Positions 34,435 through 46,425 of a stretch of 64,000 nt of DNA are shown piece by piece. The stretch covers positions 186,001-250,000 of the forward strand of contig VNKQ01000003.1 of the NCBI GenBank assembly GCA_016508695.1. Direction: 5' to 3'. The position numbers and the translations under genes are program-made. Each line of letters begins with the position of its first letter. Position 1 is the first letter of the stretch. The stretch comes from Hyphodiscus hymeniophilus (lineage: Eukaryota > Ascomycota > Leotiomycetes > Helotiales > Hyphodiscaceae). The notes under the pieces are model-generated. The model was given only the letters and a program-made list of their open reading frames with translations, was not told the DNA's origin and did not search any database.

Positions 34435-36495
34435 ATGCTGGGTCTTCGCTCAAGAAACAAATCTGCTCCTGCCAAAGAGACTTTCACTCTCGCTGGTCAG
34501 GTGTATGATGCCGTTACGTGGTGGAATGACCCTGGCCTTCGCTCACTCTACATGCTGCTCACAATTCCCTTGGTCACATCCATGACCAACGGCTATGATG
34601 GTATGTTTGAGCGCCGAATCTTTCAAGTGATCTTGGACTAACGAGTTATCCTATAGGCAGCATGATGAATGGACTGCAAGCAAGTGATCAGTGGCAGGAT
34701 TATTTTCACCACCCCAAGGGTTCTAGGTTGGCTGTTTTCAACTTGATTTTCGGCATCGGGCAGCTCGCTGCTATTCTGCCATTCCCAATTGGTGCATATA
34801 TTGCAGACAACTTTGGCAGAAGGTGGGGCATTGTTATTGGCAGTATCGTGTCTCTCATCGGATGTGCTCTACAAACCGCCAGTGTCAACTGTGAGTAGGT
34901 GACTTCAAAGTCGATAGTTATACTAACGCTTTTAGTTCCTATGTTCCTTGTTGCTCGTCTTATCCTTGGATTCGGTGGTATGAACTCCACCAACTCTAAA
35001 TACAAAGATTTGATAGGACTTTCTAATGTCAATAGTTATGATCGATCACGCAAGCGCACCCCTACTCGTCACAGAGCTATGCCACACACAGCACCGTGCA
35101 AGAGTAACAGCCGTTTACAATACCACGTGGTATGTTATCTCCCGCACCGCACTAGGCTACTTGCTCAACGGTACACAGGTATCTTGGTTCTATCATTGCC
35201 GCTTGGGCAACTTTTGGCACGATCAACATCCAAAACGAATGGTCTTGGCGTATCCCTTCACTTTTACAGGCAGCACCTGCCCTCTTCCAAATCTGCTTCA
35301 TATGGCTTGTACCTGAGGTAGACCTCCACATTTTCCCCACTATCAGTGCCACCTACTGACCGATTTAACAGTCTCCACGATTTCTTATCGCGAAAGACCG
35401 GCATGAGGAAGCGTTACAAATCCTTGTGAAATATCATGGCAGTGGCGAGGAAACAGAGCTGGTAATGTCCGAGTATGTCGAGATCAAAGAGACCCTTGCC
35501 CTTGAAAAGGAATATGCCAGCAAGGTTAAATGGGCCGATCTTTTTTCCACTCCCGGGAATCGTAAGCGTACCTTGATCTGCTTTGTCCAAGGCTTCTTCT
35601 CTCAGTGGTCGGGTAACGGGCTCGTTTCCTACTATTTAGTTCCAGTCCTGGAGACTATCGGCATCACCGGATCTAGTGAGCAGGCAGGTCTCAACGGTGG
35701 GCTCCAGATCTGGAATTTGATTGTCGCTGTCTGGGCGGCCTTCAATATCGATCGTTTCGGCCGGCGACCTATGGTCATTACTAGTACGGCTGCAATGCTC
35801 ATCATATTCGTCATCTGGACGATCTTGTCTGCTCAGTACAACCAGACTGGAAATGCGGGTGCTGGGAAAGGTGTTATAGCGATGATCTTCTTCTACTATA
35901 CAGCCTTCAACTGTGGCTGGTTAGCATATTCCCATCCCGAACTTTAAGCTAAGAGAACTGACAATTGTCAAAGGCAGGGTCTGGTACTGGCGTACCCAGT
36001 AGAGATTCTTCCGTACAACATCCGTGCTAAAGGCCTTACGGTCACATTCTTGGGGGTTTCCACCTCTAGTAAGGTTTTGTTCACCAAGCAGCATACTCTC
36101 AACTAATGGAGTAATAGTTCTGAACCAGTATATCAACCCTGTCGGCCTCGAGGCCGTAGGTTGGAAGTTTTACATTGTAAGTCCATGCTGCCGAAAGAGT
36201 GCATTCTTTCCCGCAACTAATGCGAGCATAGTTCTACTGCGTCTGGCTTCTCGTAGAATTGATCGTGGTTTACTTTCTCTGGGTTGAGACAAAGGTTTGT
36301 CATTCTACTCATCCTCATCAGTATGTATCTACGGAAATTAATAGTCTTGATTAACAGAACACTGCTCTGGAAGAAATCTGCAAGATATTTGACGGTGAGG
36401 ACGCTCATTTGGGAGGACCTGCGGCAACCAAGTCCGGCATGGTAGTGCTAGACCAAATTGAGGTCCGTGACACGACAGAGGCGAAGGATCTTTGA
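34435..36495 (+). CDS. MFS sugar transporter (lactose permease/hexose type)
   Basis: Ten exons (34435-34600, 34657-34890, 34936-34977, 35036-35129, 35179-35317, 35372-35919, 35974-36068, 36118-36176, 36232-36294, 36358-36495) give 525 aa with all phases matching. Twelve helices and the sugar-porter signatures are present: NGYDGSMMNGLQ in TM1, the DNFGRRWG loop motif, PESPRFLIAKDR after TM6, NIDRFGRRPM, PVEILPYNIRAKG, and a final WVETKNTALEEICKIFDG. This is the sugar porter family that takes up mono- and disaccharides by proton symport at the plasma membrane. It is divergent from the beta-mannosidase and shares the palindrome-bearing promoter, so a mannobiose or manno-oligosaccharide cargo is inferred. 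No defect seen. Confidence 0.93.
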
Positions 36496-37425
36496 AAGAT
36501 TATAGTTTTCTCGATGAGTAGTTAATAACATGTTGTGAGCTCGATAAGAAGCGCTCAAATGTTATTTACAATGGAGGAAAGTCTTGTCGGATAACGTTTG
36601 GGTTCTAGAATTCTGCTAAGCTTCTTTATGGAGTTATAGATTTTATGTCGAGCTTAGGTTGACAAAACCGTGAGGCCCCTGCTCTACATATGCTTTCACA
36701 TATCATGCATACTGACCCGACTATACCTCTAAATCATCTCCTAGTAAATCAATTTCTGAATTTTCTTACAGCTAGATTGTAGCGGGCTTCCGCCGCAAAG
36801 TCTTGGAAGAGAAATACAGAACATCATATATTCTATTTGTTTTCTGGTCTTCTGACCCTATGAGCTCCTATAATTCTTTTTCAAGAATTTCCACGTGTTA
36901 ATATTTCTAATTGGTTATCTACACAGTACTGGAGAACAAGTTCTCCTCCAATCACACCTAATCTACTACCCCATCACTGTCTCAAAATATCACAATTAGA
37001 TGAAATCTGAATATAGAATAGTATCATCGTATGACTACAAGCTGTTGTTCTCAGAATTTGAATAAATGGGCATGGAAATCAGTACTTTGAGTGTATGCTG
37101 CTCTTTTGCTCATATTGCAAAGTGAAATCAGCATAATAAAGTAGATAATATCGAGGCTAGCAACATATACCACCAGCATGATTGTTAAGAAAGTCAAATT
37201 AAAGTATACTCGTTGGCTCCAGCGGTAAATGTTCCTACTGTAGTGTCATTCTTAAGGTTCTTTGTGGCGAAAATGATTGCTACCTATATGGAGAAATCGG
37301 CGCACGTGACCTACCCTCATGACTAAAACCCCGTAATCTCCCCATGAACCCCGCAGTTCTCCAAGTCTATTTTTCCTTCCTCTACATACTGGCTCCTATC
37401 CACATGCAGCTCACCATACTACACA
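36496..37425. other. AT-rich intergenic region
   Basis: About 930 bases, visibly AT-rich, between permease and regulator on the same strand. No coding frame with features and no copy of the TGATCGG palindrome was noticed. Confidence 0.45.
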
Positions 37426-39619
37426 ATGCGGACAATGCCCAATACGAGGAAGATTCAGAAACGTGTAAGAACAGGTAAGCACTACCTTACTTTCTAGGGG
37501 CTAAGACAGCGGCATTGATTGATATACTGACGATCTTTTTATCGCAGGCTGGTAAGATACCAAACTTTCCGTAGTTGAGTTTTGCTGCTTGACCGATCCG
37601 GTGACCAACCTCAATAGCTTGACTTGTCGAGAGCGACACATGAAATGTAAGATGCTTTACATTGATATTGATAAATGATCACAGCATTGATACAAGACAG
37701 GTGACGAGCGCCGACCTCAGTGTCGACACTGCGAAATTGGTCACCGTGTTTGTCTATTCGATCCGTCTAACAGGACAATCCGGCATGTAGAGTCTAACAC
37801 CCGATCTGGTCATTTTCAATTTTCTCCGGACGATGTTTGGCTTGATCACTCTAATGAGGGTGAGTTACGTCTAGTATTCAGCCAGAAACGCTCCTCGTCC
37901 GAATTCCGATGCGCCCTAAAGCAGTTCCATTCGTGTCTCAGGTTGGCAATAATGTCCTGAAACACGATAGTCTCCGTTGCACACCCCCCACTGATCAGGT
38001 GAAATCATTAGAGCAATCTTCAAGGAGGTCATCTCTGTCTAATGGTGAGAATCAAAGTGACTTCTTGGGCTGTTACCTGCTAATTTCATAGGACAATCCC
38101 CCAATGCCATTATTGCAGATGGGCACAAATCAAAAGATCTGAACCAGGATTTTGAACCGACCCTCGCCTCGACACCTATCGATACCTTCTCAGTCCACTC
38201 TGATGCAACTGGAAACGAGGTGGCCTTAAGTCTAGATAATGCTGCAACTTCTTCGCTCGTCACGAGTATCTCTAGGTCTTCTATTTTTACAAATCACCCC
38301 TGGCAGTCACTGAGTGATCCTGGGGATGCTCGTTTATTCCAGCATTATATAGATAACCTGGCCAGCTGGGTGAGTCTGAACTTGAAAACCATTCCCCAAG
38401 CTAACTAACTGTAGCTTGATCTCAACGACCCCGAGCGATACTTTACCACCTTTGTACCACATCTAGCGCTTCGCTGCCCTATGCTTCTAAGTGCTATTCT
38501 GTCATTCTCTGCTAGCCATCTCAGTCGGCTCGATTCTTCCTACGATGCGCTCACTGGAATTGATTATCACAACAAATGTATCAAATGGCTCATACCAGCC
38601 CTGGCAGATCCATCACTTGCTCTAGACCCCATCTTGCCGCTGCTAACGGTCATATTGCGTATGCATGAAATGCTTACTTACGAGACAGACCAGCAACGTC
38701 ATTTGAAAGGTTGTTCATCACTCTTCGCGTATAACCGACTTAATATCGGAAGTCGAGGGGTCGAAGGGACAGCTTTCTGGACTTACGTTCGAGAAGAAAT
38801 CTTGGTGGCTTTACCAAGCAGATCAACGACGAATATTGACACAAGTACTTGGAAGGATGAGATCAACTGGGAAGGAAACACTGACTCCGTTCATACAAAT
38901 CGTATAACCTGGTTGGCTGTTGAAGTGATCGACTTTTGTTTTGGAGATGGCTTGAAAACCAATCCAAGAAGAGCTATTGAGTTACAGCATGAGGTTGACT
39001 CCTGGAAGCAAACGCTACCCGAGACATTCAAGCCCCTTTATACCGTTAGTGACGGGAAAAGCTTTCCGGAGATCTCATATTTATGTACCTGGCATAGTGG
39101 GTTACCTACTGATAATCTGAGGAAAACATGCGTGCTGATAAAAATCGTCCGTTCTTTCTAGTTATCGGGATGCAATTTTACCACTTGACTAAAGTTCTTC
39201 TTGCTCTTTACAATCCACATCAAGGAAGTGGCATGGACTTCTTAGACTTGGCAAGAATGGTCGAGGTAAAACTCATTCTCTCATCTTCTCAGTGTTATCG
39301 CTGACCATTGTCTTCTAATATAGGCAAGAATTTTAGAACATACAACCCAACTCTGTGGCATGATCAAGTGCCTCGGAAGCAATCATGCGGGTGCGCTTGT
39401 TAATGCTGTCCAGCCTCTTGTCTTATGTACGTTTATAACACTCTGATACAATTTTCAAAACCTAGTACTAATGGAGCAGGTGGTCGGAGTTTAAAGAAAC
39501 GGGAGGAGCAGCTGGAGTTAGTAAGGATGTTACGTCAGATTGAACGAGATACAGCATGGCCTACAGGATCGGGAATCCATTTACTACAGAAGGAATGGGG
39601 CAGACAAATAAGTTATTGA
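37426..39619 (+). CDS. Zn2Cys6 transcription factor of the sugar cluster
   Basis: Ten exons (37426-37474, 37548-37551, 37618-37646, 37701-37834, 37882-38044, 38092-38369, 38415-39096, 39162-39265, 39324-39426, 39480-39619) give 561 aa. The zinc cluster near residues 18-45, CLTCRERHMKCDERRPQC followed by RHCEIGHRVC, is encoded by four exons. One of them is a micro-exon of only four bases (37548-37551), needed to form the first Cys codon. The C-terminal half (PERYFTTFVPHLALRCPMLLSAILSFSASHLSRL...) is the Fungal_trans_2 type regulatory domain of sugar and arginine regulators. It lies between two sugar permease genes and is the likely activator of the cluster. The intron at 37835-37881 has a weak donor (GTTTGG), but the phases require it. 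Start at the first of two in-frame Met codons. Confidence 0.85.
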
Positions 39620-41946
39620 TCAATACACTGTTTCAATTTTACGATCCATTCCAAGAGTGCACTTTTCTAATAGTAAATAAGGGTCAAATCCAAGGAAATG
39701 ACGAAGATGAGATATTGTGTTAGTATTGTCAAGGTCTTAAAGAGAAGGGCATAAAGACTATAGCCTCTACATTGGGCTGAGATCGAGTGGTATAATAAGT
39801 AGCTTAGAGGAATGATTGTATAATGCATCAAAACCCTTGACTCAATACTTTCCTCTTGCGTAGAGATATAGAGGTTGAATAGGCATTGTGTTGTCTGCGG
39901 CAGTACGGCGTATCTACATCCATACCTTCTCACGACACTGATCTGACGACTACGTTTGATATCTCTCCATTACCCGCATTCTTTCATCATAGCAAAGCAG
40001 TCCAGCAATGACAGTTCGTGGATGATTCTGAATACATTAATAAGCAGAAATATAACACTAGTCAGTATAAGATCTATTGCGTTATTATCATGTACTTGAA
40101 GAGTAGGTAGTATTAAACAGTAGGGGCCCTTTTATAACATTTTAATAACTCGACCACTTAACGCTATATTTTCGTTCAGAATTTGCTTCTGTAAACAGTG
40201 AATTAGTAATCAGTTCATTGCAGGAGCCTTGGAAAAGGCGGGGTAAAGTTAGTGTGTAGAAAAGTGGAAGTCTACATCCTACAGACGGCGATACTTATCT
40301 TGTGTCCCTCTCAAGTTCTTTGATTCCAAAAAAAAAAGCGGAGTACTATCGTCCGAGAATTTCTTGCGTAGCGTAAGCAATTATGTTTCAGTGGAGTCGC
40401 CCTCCTCCTTCCCATTTATTTATTCCGGGGAAAGATCGGATGCTCCTGGTAAATGCTATATTCAAAAGCTTACGGGGAATTTGCGCGGGGGATCAGTGCG
40501 GGGTTTCGGGATCCCCAATGAGGAAAGCGATCCGAATGAACGTCTGGGGAAAATAAGAGTGGGCTCACTATTCAAATGAGGACCTCGCTGACCCTAATAC
40601 TATCAGTTTCATCATGGACGAAAAGGATGACCACTGAATTGCTTCTAATATGGCAGATGACGAGCACAAAAGACTTGAAGGCCTTACAAGTGTTCAAGTA
40701 CAAGATTCACGCTTCGCAACTTACATGGGCAACTTACATGGCTCACGACAAACCATCCTCCTGCATCAAAGTCATTACTAAAGCTATCCGGTTTTGTTTG
40801 CTGCATTCACGAATAATACTGCAACTGAATTGACGGAAACACTTTTGGTATACTCTCGGCTAAAACAAATTAAATACCGTGTGTCATTGTCCTGTTGTGT
40901 ATGGTTCTTGTCTGGTTCTACAAGGTGGGTGGTGAGTTGTAGATGAGTTACAGAAGCTCAGGTTATTCTGTCAAAATAAGCAAGCCGCTTCAATACTTCA
41001 AGTCCAGTGCCGAATAACCATATATATAGATACTCAAGGAAGGAGATTCTGATCATCCTTTCGTTCGAAAGCTGCCTGTAGTGGACGAAATGGAGGATGA
41101 AATTGAGACTGCTGTTAGCAACTGGGTATTTATCAGCTTCAACAATACTATACGTCCACTGGTTCATATGGTCGACTGCCCTGCTGGTCTCAGTATGTAG
41201 AATAACCTTTGACACAAAAGCGTGTTGGGCAGCACTACATGGTTTTGAAGATGCCATTCTGTAATACCTAACACTTAAACAAAGTAAACAGACAAAAGCT
41301 CTGAGGAGTAATGCATACACTTTGCACAACTTCCAATAGTATATGAAGGTAAACGCGCCAAGTTTTGTCTTGAGTAAAACCCGCCACCGTGATCGCCCCG
41401 CACAGCGGCACAACTAGGCTTGTGTGACAGGAACTGGACCGAAAACTTGGCATCAGATTTGGTTCTTATATTTAGAATCTAATGAAAAGTACATGATACT
41501 CGCAATTCTATGTTGGTAGAAGATGATCGAAGCACTTCTAATCTACTTGATATAGAGGTCCCGACGGAAGGGTTATGGCTTTCCTTTTTCGAAGGTTGAG
41601 ACACTATCACCAATACAGAACGGAGGAGCATCCTCCATACAGCTAAGTTCATTCCCCACGATAATACATCTTTCCATTCATAACACATGTGGCGCAAGGC
41701 GAGAGATTGGACCATCTGCTGCATATCTTGCGGGGTCGGCATATCTATTCGGGTAACTCGACTGCAGTGCTGGAAACAGAGGATGCATATATGGAGCGGT
41801 ATTGTCTTCCTTTTCCTTACGGATAATTTACTAGAAATCGCACTCTCGAAATACATCAAAGTCTCTCGGATACCCGGTCGCGTGTCTAATTTCAAATCCT
41901 TGTCATCTTAGGACAGCACGCCTTACTAGAGAAGTAGACATTCGAA
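39620..41946. other. AT-rich, gene-poor region
   Basis: About 2.3 kb without a supportable gene. Frames on the minus strand (40958-41413, 41479-41895) show no domain, signal peptide or splice partner. The first 500 bases are very AT-rich. It may contain long UTRs and remains of older sequence. Confidence 0.45.
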
Positions 41947-43877
41947 ATGGACCAGAAGCCTGTAGTCCAATATGAGGAAGACATGCCCGGGGGAACCATG
42001 GTCCAAAGCACGATGGTTGAGTCGCGGATGGAGGCGGCGCTCATGAAGGAAAATCCGAGCCCCTTTAGAAAGAGCTTCCTTCGCATGTATGCCTGCATTT
42101 TTGTTGGATACCTATGCTCTGCTACAAATGGATTTGACGCTAATACTTTTGGTCGGTCTGCATTTTCTTTTGCACTCTACTCTTTATTTCTACCCCAAAT
42201 ACAATAGCTCACTGGATTTTGGTTGTAAAGGAGGACTGTCTGCGATCCCATCTTTTACGAAGTATTTTGGCATCACGACAAACAATCAAGGCCTTGTTGC
42301 TGCCCTTTATGTTATCGGCAACGTCGCTGGCGCATTCTTCGCCGGTCCCTGTGCTGATACGTACGGACGCAAAATCGGAATGGCCATCGGTTCATCCATC
42401 TGCATCATTGGCGCCATCTTACAAGCCGCCGGCCAGTCTCTGAGCATGCTGATGGCAGGACGATTCATTCTCGGGGTAGGCGCTGTTCTCGTTCAGACAG
42501 CTGGCCCTAGCTATGTGGTCGAGATGGCGTACCCAAAGTATCGTGGCCAACTTACTGGTGGATTCCAGGCTTGTTTTTTTCTCGGCACCCTCGTGTCGAC
42601 GTGGTTGGAGTATGGTCTAAACTTCATCCATACAGAAAAGTCTTATCCATGGAGGCTTCCTCTGGCGGTTCAGGGACTTCCTTCTATCCTTGTTCTTATC
42701 TTCGTCTGGTTTGTTCCAGAGAGTCCTAGATGGTAAGATAACGCACTTCAATCCAATCCTTCCCTTGATTTTTAAAGGCAGTCAGGGTTGGTTCTGATCT
42801 CTTTGTTAGGTATATTGGCCAAGGTCGAATCGAAGAAGCTAAGGCTATTTTAATAAAGTACCACGGAGATGGTAATCCTGACTCTTTGGTTGTGAATATT
42901 GAGCTGGAAGAAATGCTTGAAGTTATTGAATTAGAGGGCTCCGATAAACGATGGTGGGACTTCCGGTCTTTGTTCAACTCGAGGGCAACACGTTACCGCA
43001 CGTTTCTGGTTACTTGCATTGCCTGGTTTGGGCAGCTAGATTTGCCGCCTACGAGTTACTACTTTCCGTTGATGGGTACGTCTACCTAAATCCACTTCTT
43101 ACTAACGACAGTGTCATATAAGTTTAGATTACTGTTAACTGACAAACCTCTACAATTTGTAGCTAAAACCGCCGGGATAACAAGTGTGCAAACACAACTA
43201 CTTCTCAATGCTATTCAAACACCTATCATGATGATCGCCGCGCTCTGTGGACTTCGATTCATCCAGACGTTTGGTAGACGTAAGCTACTTATGTTCTCGA
43301 GTGCTGGGATGTCGGCTTCTGTTGCAGTCATCACCGCTTGCACTGCAAATCAAGCCGGGCATCCAGCTGTAGGAGGCACCGGCGTTGCATTCCTCTACGT
43401 TTTCCTGGTCGTATTTGCGTTTGCTTGGGTAAGCAAGTCTCGTACTGTTTTCGTTGGCGCGGATTTATATCTCTCTGAATGCCAGTATATGCTAATCTGA
43501 TTTCGGACTGTTCATAGACACCTATGCAGTCACTGTATCCAAGCGAAGTACTTGCATATAACACTCGAGCCAAAGGCCTCGCATTTATGAATCTTGTCGT
43601 CAATGCTGTGAACGTGCTCAACACATATGTGCCACCTATCGCAATCACTAATTCGGGGTGGAAATTCTACATCCTCTACATTGTGTGGGACGCGTTCGGT
43701 GTTGTTGTTATATACTTCACTTTCATCGAGACTAAAGGCTGGAGTCTAGAGGAGATAGAAGAGTTGTTCCAGTCTCCACACCCCGTTAAAGCGAGTTTGG
43801 AGAAGAAGCAGGTTACAATTCGAGACGACGGAGTAATTGCCGATGTTAATGGCGTAGAGTTTGGTAAGTCGGTCTAA
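41947..43877 (+). CDS. Second MFS sugar transporter
   Basis: Five exons (41947-42151, 42231-42732, 42810-43075, 43163-43428, 43518-43877) with introns of 77-89 nt, longer than in the other genes, give 532 aa. Signature segments are GYLCSATNGFDANTFGGLSAIP in TM1, GPCADTYGRKIG, PSYVVEMAYPKYRGQLTG, PESPRWYIGQGR, QTFGRRKLLMF, PSEVLAYNTRAKG and FIETKGWSLEEIEELF. It belongs to the same sugar porter superfamily as the permease at 34435 but is only distantly similar, so it is not a recent duplicate. It is closest in style to lactose/galactose permeases. Position next to the cluster regulator suggests a second substrate or affinity range. No defect seen. Confidence 0.92.
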
Positions 43878-44612
43878 GGGTATGATAGACTGGTAGGCAA
43901 TTATTGTGCTTGCGCAAAGCGCTCCGGGTTCTTGAACATTCGCGTTTCGTTTGTGGAGATGACATTAGAAATATCCTCAATTTTTTAGTTATGACAGTAT
44001 TCTTTGATGATTAGCTCATTGTTTCCTTGCGTGTTCTGTGACTATTCATTATCACTATGTTTAGGGATGAAAAAGAGGCCGTCTCTCTTCTCAAAAGCTA
44101 CGGCTCTCCTGCTTTTAGAGTCGTCTATCATCACAATGTACTCTTGTTCGATGGCGAGCTTGGAAGCACACAGTACGCTCAGCCCGGCAGAGCTTCCAGT
44201 GGTACGTACCATTTCCGGAAGAAAATAGGGTAAATGCAACCGGGTAAATACGAAGTAACGGATAGCAAATTCAAGGGAAATTGACGCCGAAATTGATGGA
44301 ATGCCCATTTAGAGTTTCCCGTCCATGAGACTACTCTTCCGTGCTGAGATTGAACAGCTTATCAGTAAAAATCAGAGACAACGATGATTGTTGGACCTCT
44401 TGAAACGCTAAGATACCCGCTGGTCGTCGACACGGAGGGTCGTCTTCCGCATATCCTTCGCGACCCACTGTACAAAACCCCACCCTTAATAACGGGAAAG
44501 CTGGCATATATTTCTAAAAAGTAACACCTTGTAATCCAAATATATATCTACACAAAATTGAAGTTCGAGCCTCGGTATTCTCTTCCTTCACAAAGCGCCA
44601 ATTACCATCAAT
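43878..44612. other. Intergenic, no recognised gene
   Basis: Between the second permease and the oxidoreductase, both on the plus strand. Frames on either strand lack features. Confidence 0.45.
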
Positions 44613-45752
44613 ATGGTTGGTGTCGCATTACTGGGCGCGGGTCTTTACCCCAAAAAAGGTGAGCCACAATCTAAATCAACATTCATTTATCGGAATCATG
44701 AGATTCCAAAAGAGTCAAATATTGTGAGATCTCAGACTAATATTGTGGTAGCATATCTTCCATCTCTACATGCAAATCAAGCCAGTCTGGTTGCTGTCTA
44801 TTCTCGATCTCTGAAATCCGCCACAGACACTGTCGAGGAAGCAAAGAAGCTGTCTGGACTAGTGTCACCTTCCATTGGAATCTACAATGATGAGCAGCCA
44901 GACCACGGCGTCGACGAGCTCTTCAAGCGGGAAGACGTGGAATTCGTCGTCATCTCTTTGCCCACCCTCGTCCAACCAGCCCTGGTCTTGAAGGCCCTGG
45001 CTGCGGGAAAGCATGTTCTGATGGAGAAGCCTGTGGCCAAGGACATCCAGGCATCGGAAGAGCTGATCGCAGAATACGAAGCCAAGTATAAATCCAAAGG
45101 CTTGATCCTCTCCGTCGCAGAGCAATTCCGCTTCGATGCCGGGCACGAGAAGGCGCGGCAAATCATCGCCAGCGGCAAGATTGGGAAACTGGCCACGGCC
45201 CATGCCCGCATTTGGAACCTCATAGCTCCAGGGAATCCGTGGTACGAGACTCCGTGGCGCAAGAACCCGCAGTATCAGGGCGGTTTCCTGCTGGACGGTG
45301 GAGTCCACTTTGTTGCTTTGATCCGCCACGTGACTTCGGATGAGATTGTGGAGACGGCTGCGTTTGCAAAACAGACTCTTGAGTACCTGCCTCCGCTTGA
45401 TACGGTCCAGGCGGCGCTGAAATTCGGATCGGGGGCGTTGGGTTCGCTCAGCATGTCGTTCGCATCTGTCAAGGGCGACTATAGTTATATATTTATTGGT
45501 GGCGAAGGCAGCTTGACCGTGACGGGTGAAGGAGGTGGCATCAAATTGGTAGTACAAGACTCCAAAGGAAAGGAAGTCTCCAACGAGATTGTGCAAAGCC
45601 CAGACACTTACAAAGACCTATTTTCCGCTTTCTTTGATGCGGCAAAGACTGGAAAGGGGGACCCACGAGGCTCTCCACAACAAGCATTAGCTGATGTTGC
45701 GGTGGTTGAGAGTATTTGTAATGGGGGAGGTACGGTCAAGATGTATAAATGA
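44613..45752 (+). CDS. Gfo/Idh/MocA family NAD(P)-dependent oxidoreductase
   Basis: Exons 44613-44658 and 44752-45752 join across a 93-nt intron to give 348 aa. The intron is a multiple of three and stop-free, so an unspliced reading adds 31 foreign residues inside the nucleotide-binding fold. Splicing gives MVGVALLGAGLYPKKAYLPSL, a normal start for this family (Rossmann GxGxx region, then a strand-helix leading to AVYSRS). The hallmark EKPVAKD follows, and the substrate domain contains WRKNPQYQGGFLLDGGVHFVALIRH with the catalytic-type Asp/His pair. Members oxidise or reduce sugars, inositols and sugar acids. The location beside two sugar permeases and a regulator suggests a sugar-derivative dehydrogenase in the same pathway. 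The exact substrate is unknown. Confidence 0.9.
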   Translation: MVGVALLGAGLYPKKGEPQSKSTFIYRNHEIPKESNIVRSQTNIVVAYLPSLHANQASLVAVYSRSLKSATDTVEEAKKLSGLVSPSIGIYNDEQPDHGVDELFKREDVEFVVISLPTLVQPALVLKALAAGKHVLMEKPVAKDIQASEELIAEYEAKYKSKGLILSVAEQFRFDAGHEKARQIIASGKIGKLATAHARIWNLIAPGNPWYETPWRKNPQYQGGFLLDGGVHFVALIRHVTSDEIVETAAFAKQTLEYLPPLDTVQAALKFGSGALGSLSMSFASVKGDYSYIFIGGEGSLTVTGEGGGIKLVVQDSKGKEVSNEIVQSPDTYKDLFSAFFDAAKTGKGDPRGSPQQALADVAVVESICNGGGTVKMYK

Positions 45753-46425
45753 GCATAGGAAGGGTGGAATACAATAAGTCGTATTATCCGTCTAGAATCA
45801 AAATCTTATTTCAGCCCAAGTCTTGCGGAGATCGAAAACCTCCCTTACAATAACCACAGGTATCTGTCGATACCTTTCTTGCAGAAGTCCAAAAGAAGTA
45901 AATGTTTATTCAAATCCCAAGATCGGCTACTACACCGTCTTTCCTGCTGTTCATGCATGATATAGCACATCCCAAAAAGCAAGCATATATATTGATCATC
46001 AATGTTAAGGAAAGAAGCTATACTGTAAAGCTGGACCAGGAATATATCAAATTCCAGTGCACGTGACCATGCTAGTCTAAGGTACCTTGGTAGAGCAGGC
46101 TCGAAAGTGGTCCAGACAATCGGATGTGCCATGTTTACGAAGTATCCATCGAGAAGACTCCATTTTGCGCAGTTCGCCAATTGCGCCCCTTATTCTAAAA
46201 TTAGGTAGACACGAGATTTCTTCCCTATTTGGCCACTGGCGCAGAAGACTTTTGCCCGCACTTTAAGCGATGCGGCGCGGTTATCATCAAGCTTAAATTT
46301 AACCTTCATCCCCTTCCATGCTCGTGACGATCATCTGCTTTACTTATTTTTTTTTTGCGCGTTACAATTCTTTCTCTGGAGAGGGTCAATACTCGTCCAT
46401 TCACTCGCTGCAATAATATTCAGTA
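45753..46425. other. Intergenic, no recognised gene
   Basis: A 111-codon minus-strand frame (45845-46180) has no motif and no splice partner. The final part is the promoter of the following membrane-protein gene. Confidence 0.45.

Noticed and set aside
40958..41895. Minus-strand frames of about 150 and 138 codons
   Set aside because: Low-information sequence without domain. They lie in an AT-rich intergenic region and do not splice together.
44865..45596. 243-codon minus-strand frame
   Set aside because: A shadow of the oxidoreductase gene on the plus strand, whose frame shows the family motifs.
45845..46180. 111-codon minus-strand frame
   Set aside because: No recognisable feature. It overlaps the 3' and 5' flanks of two real genes.
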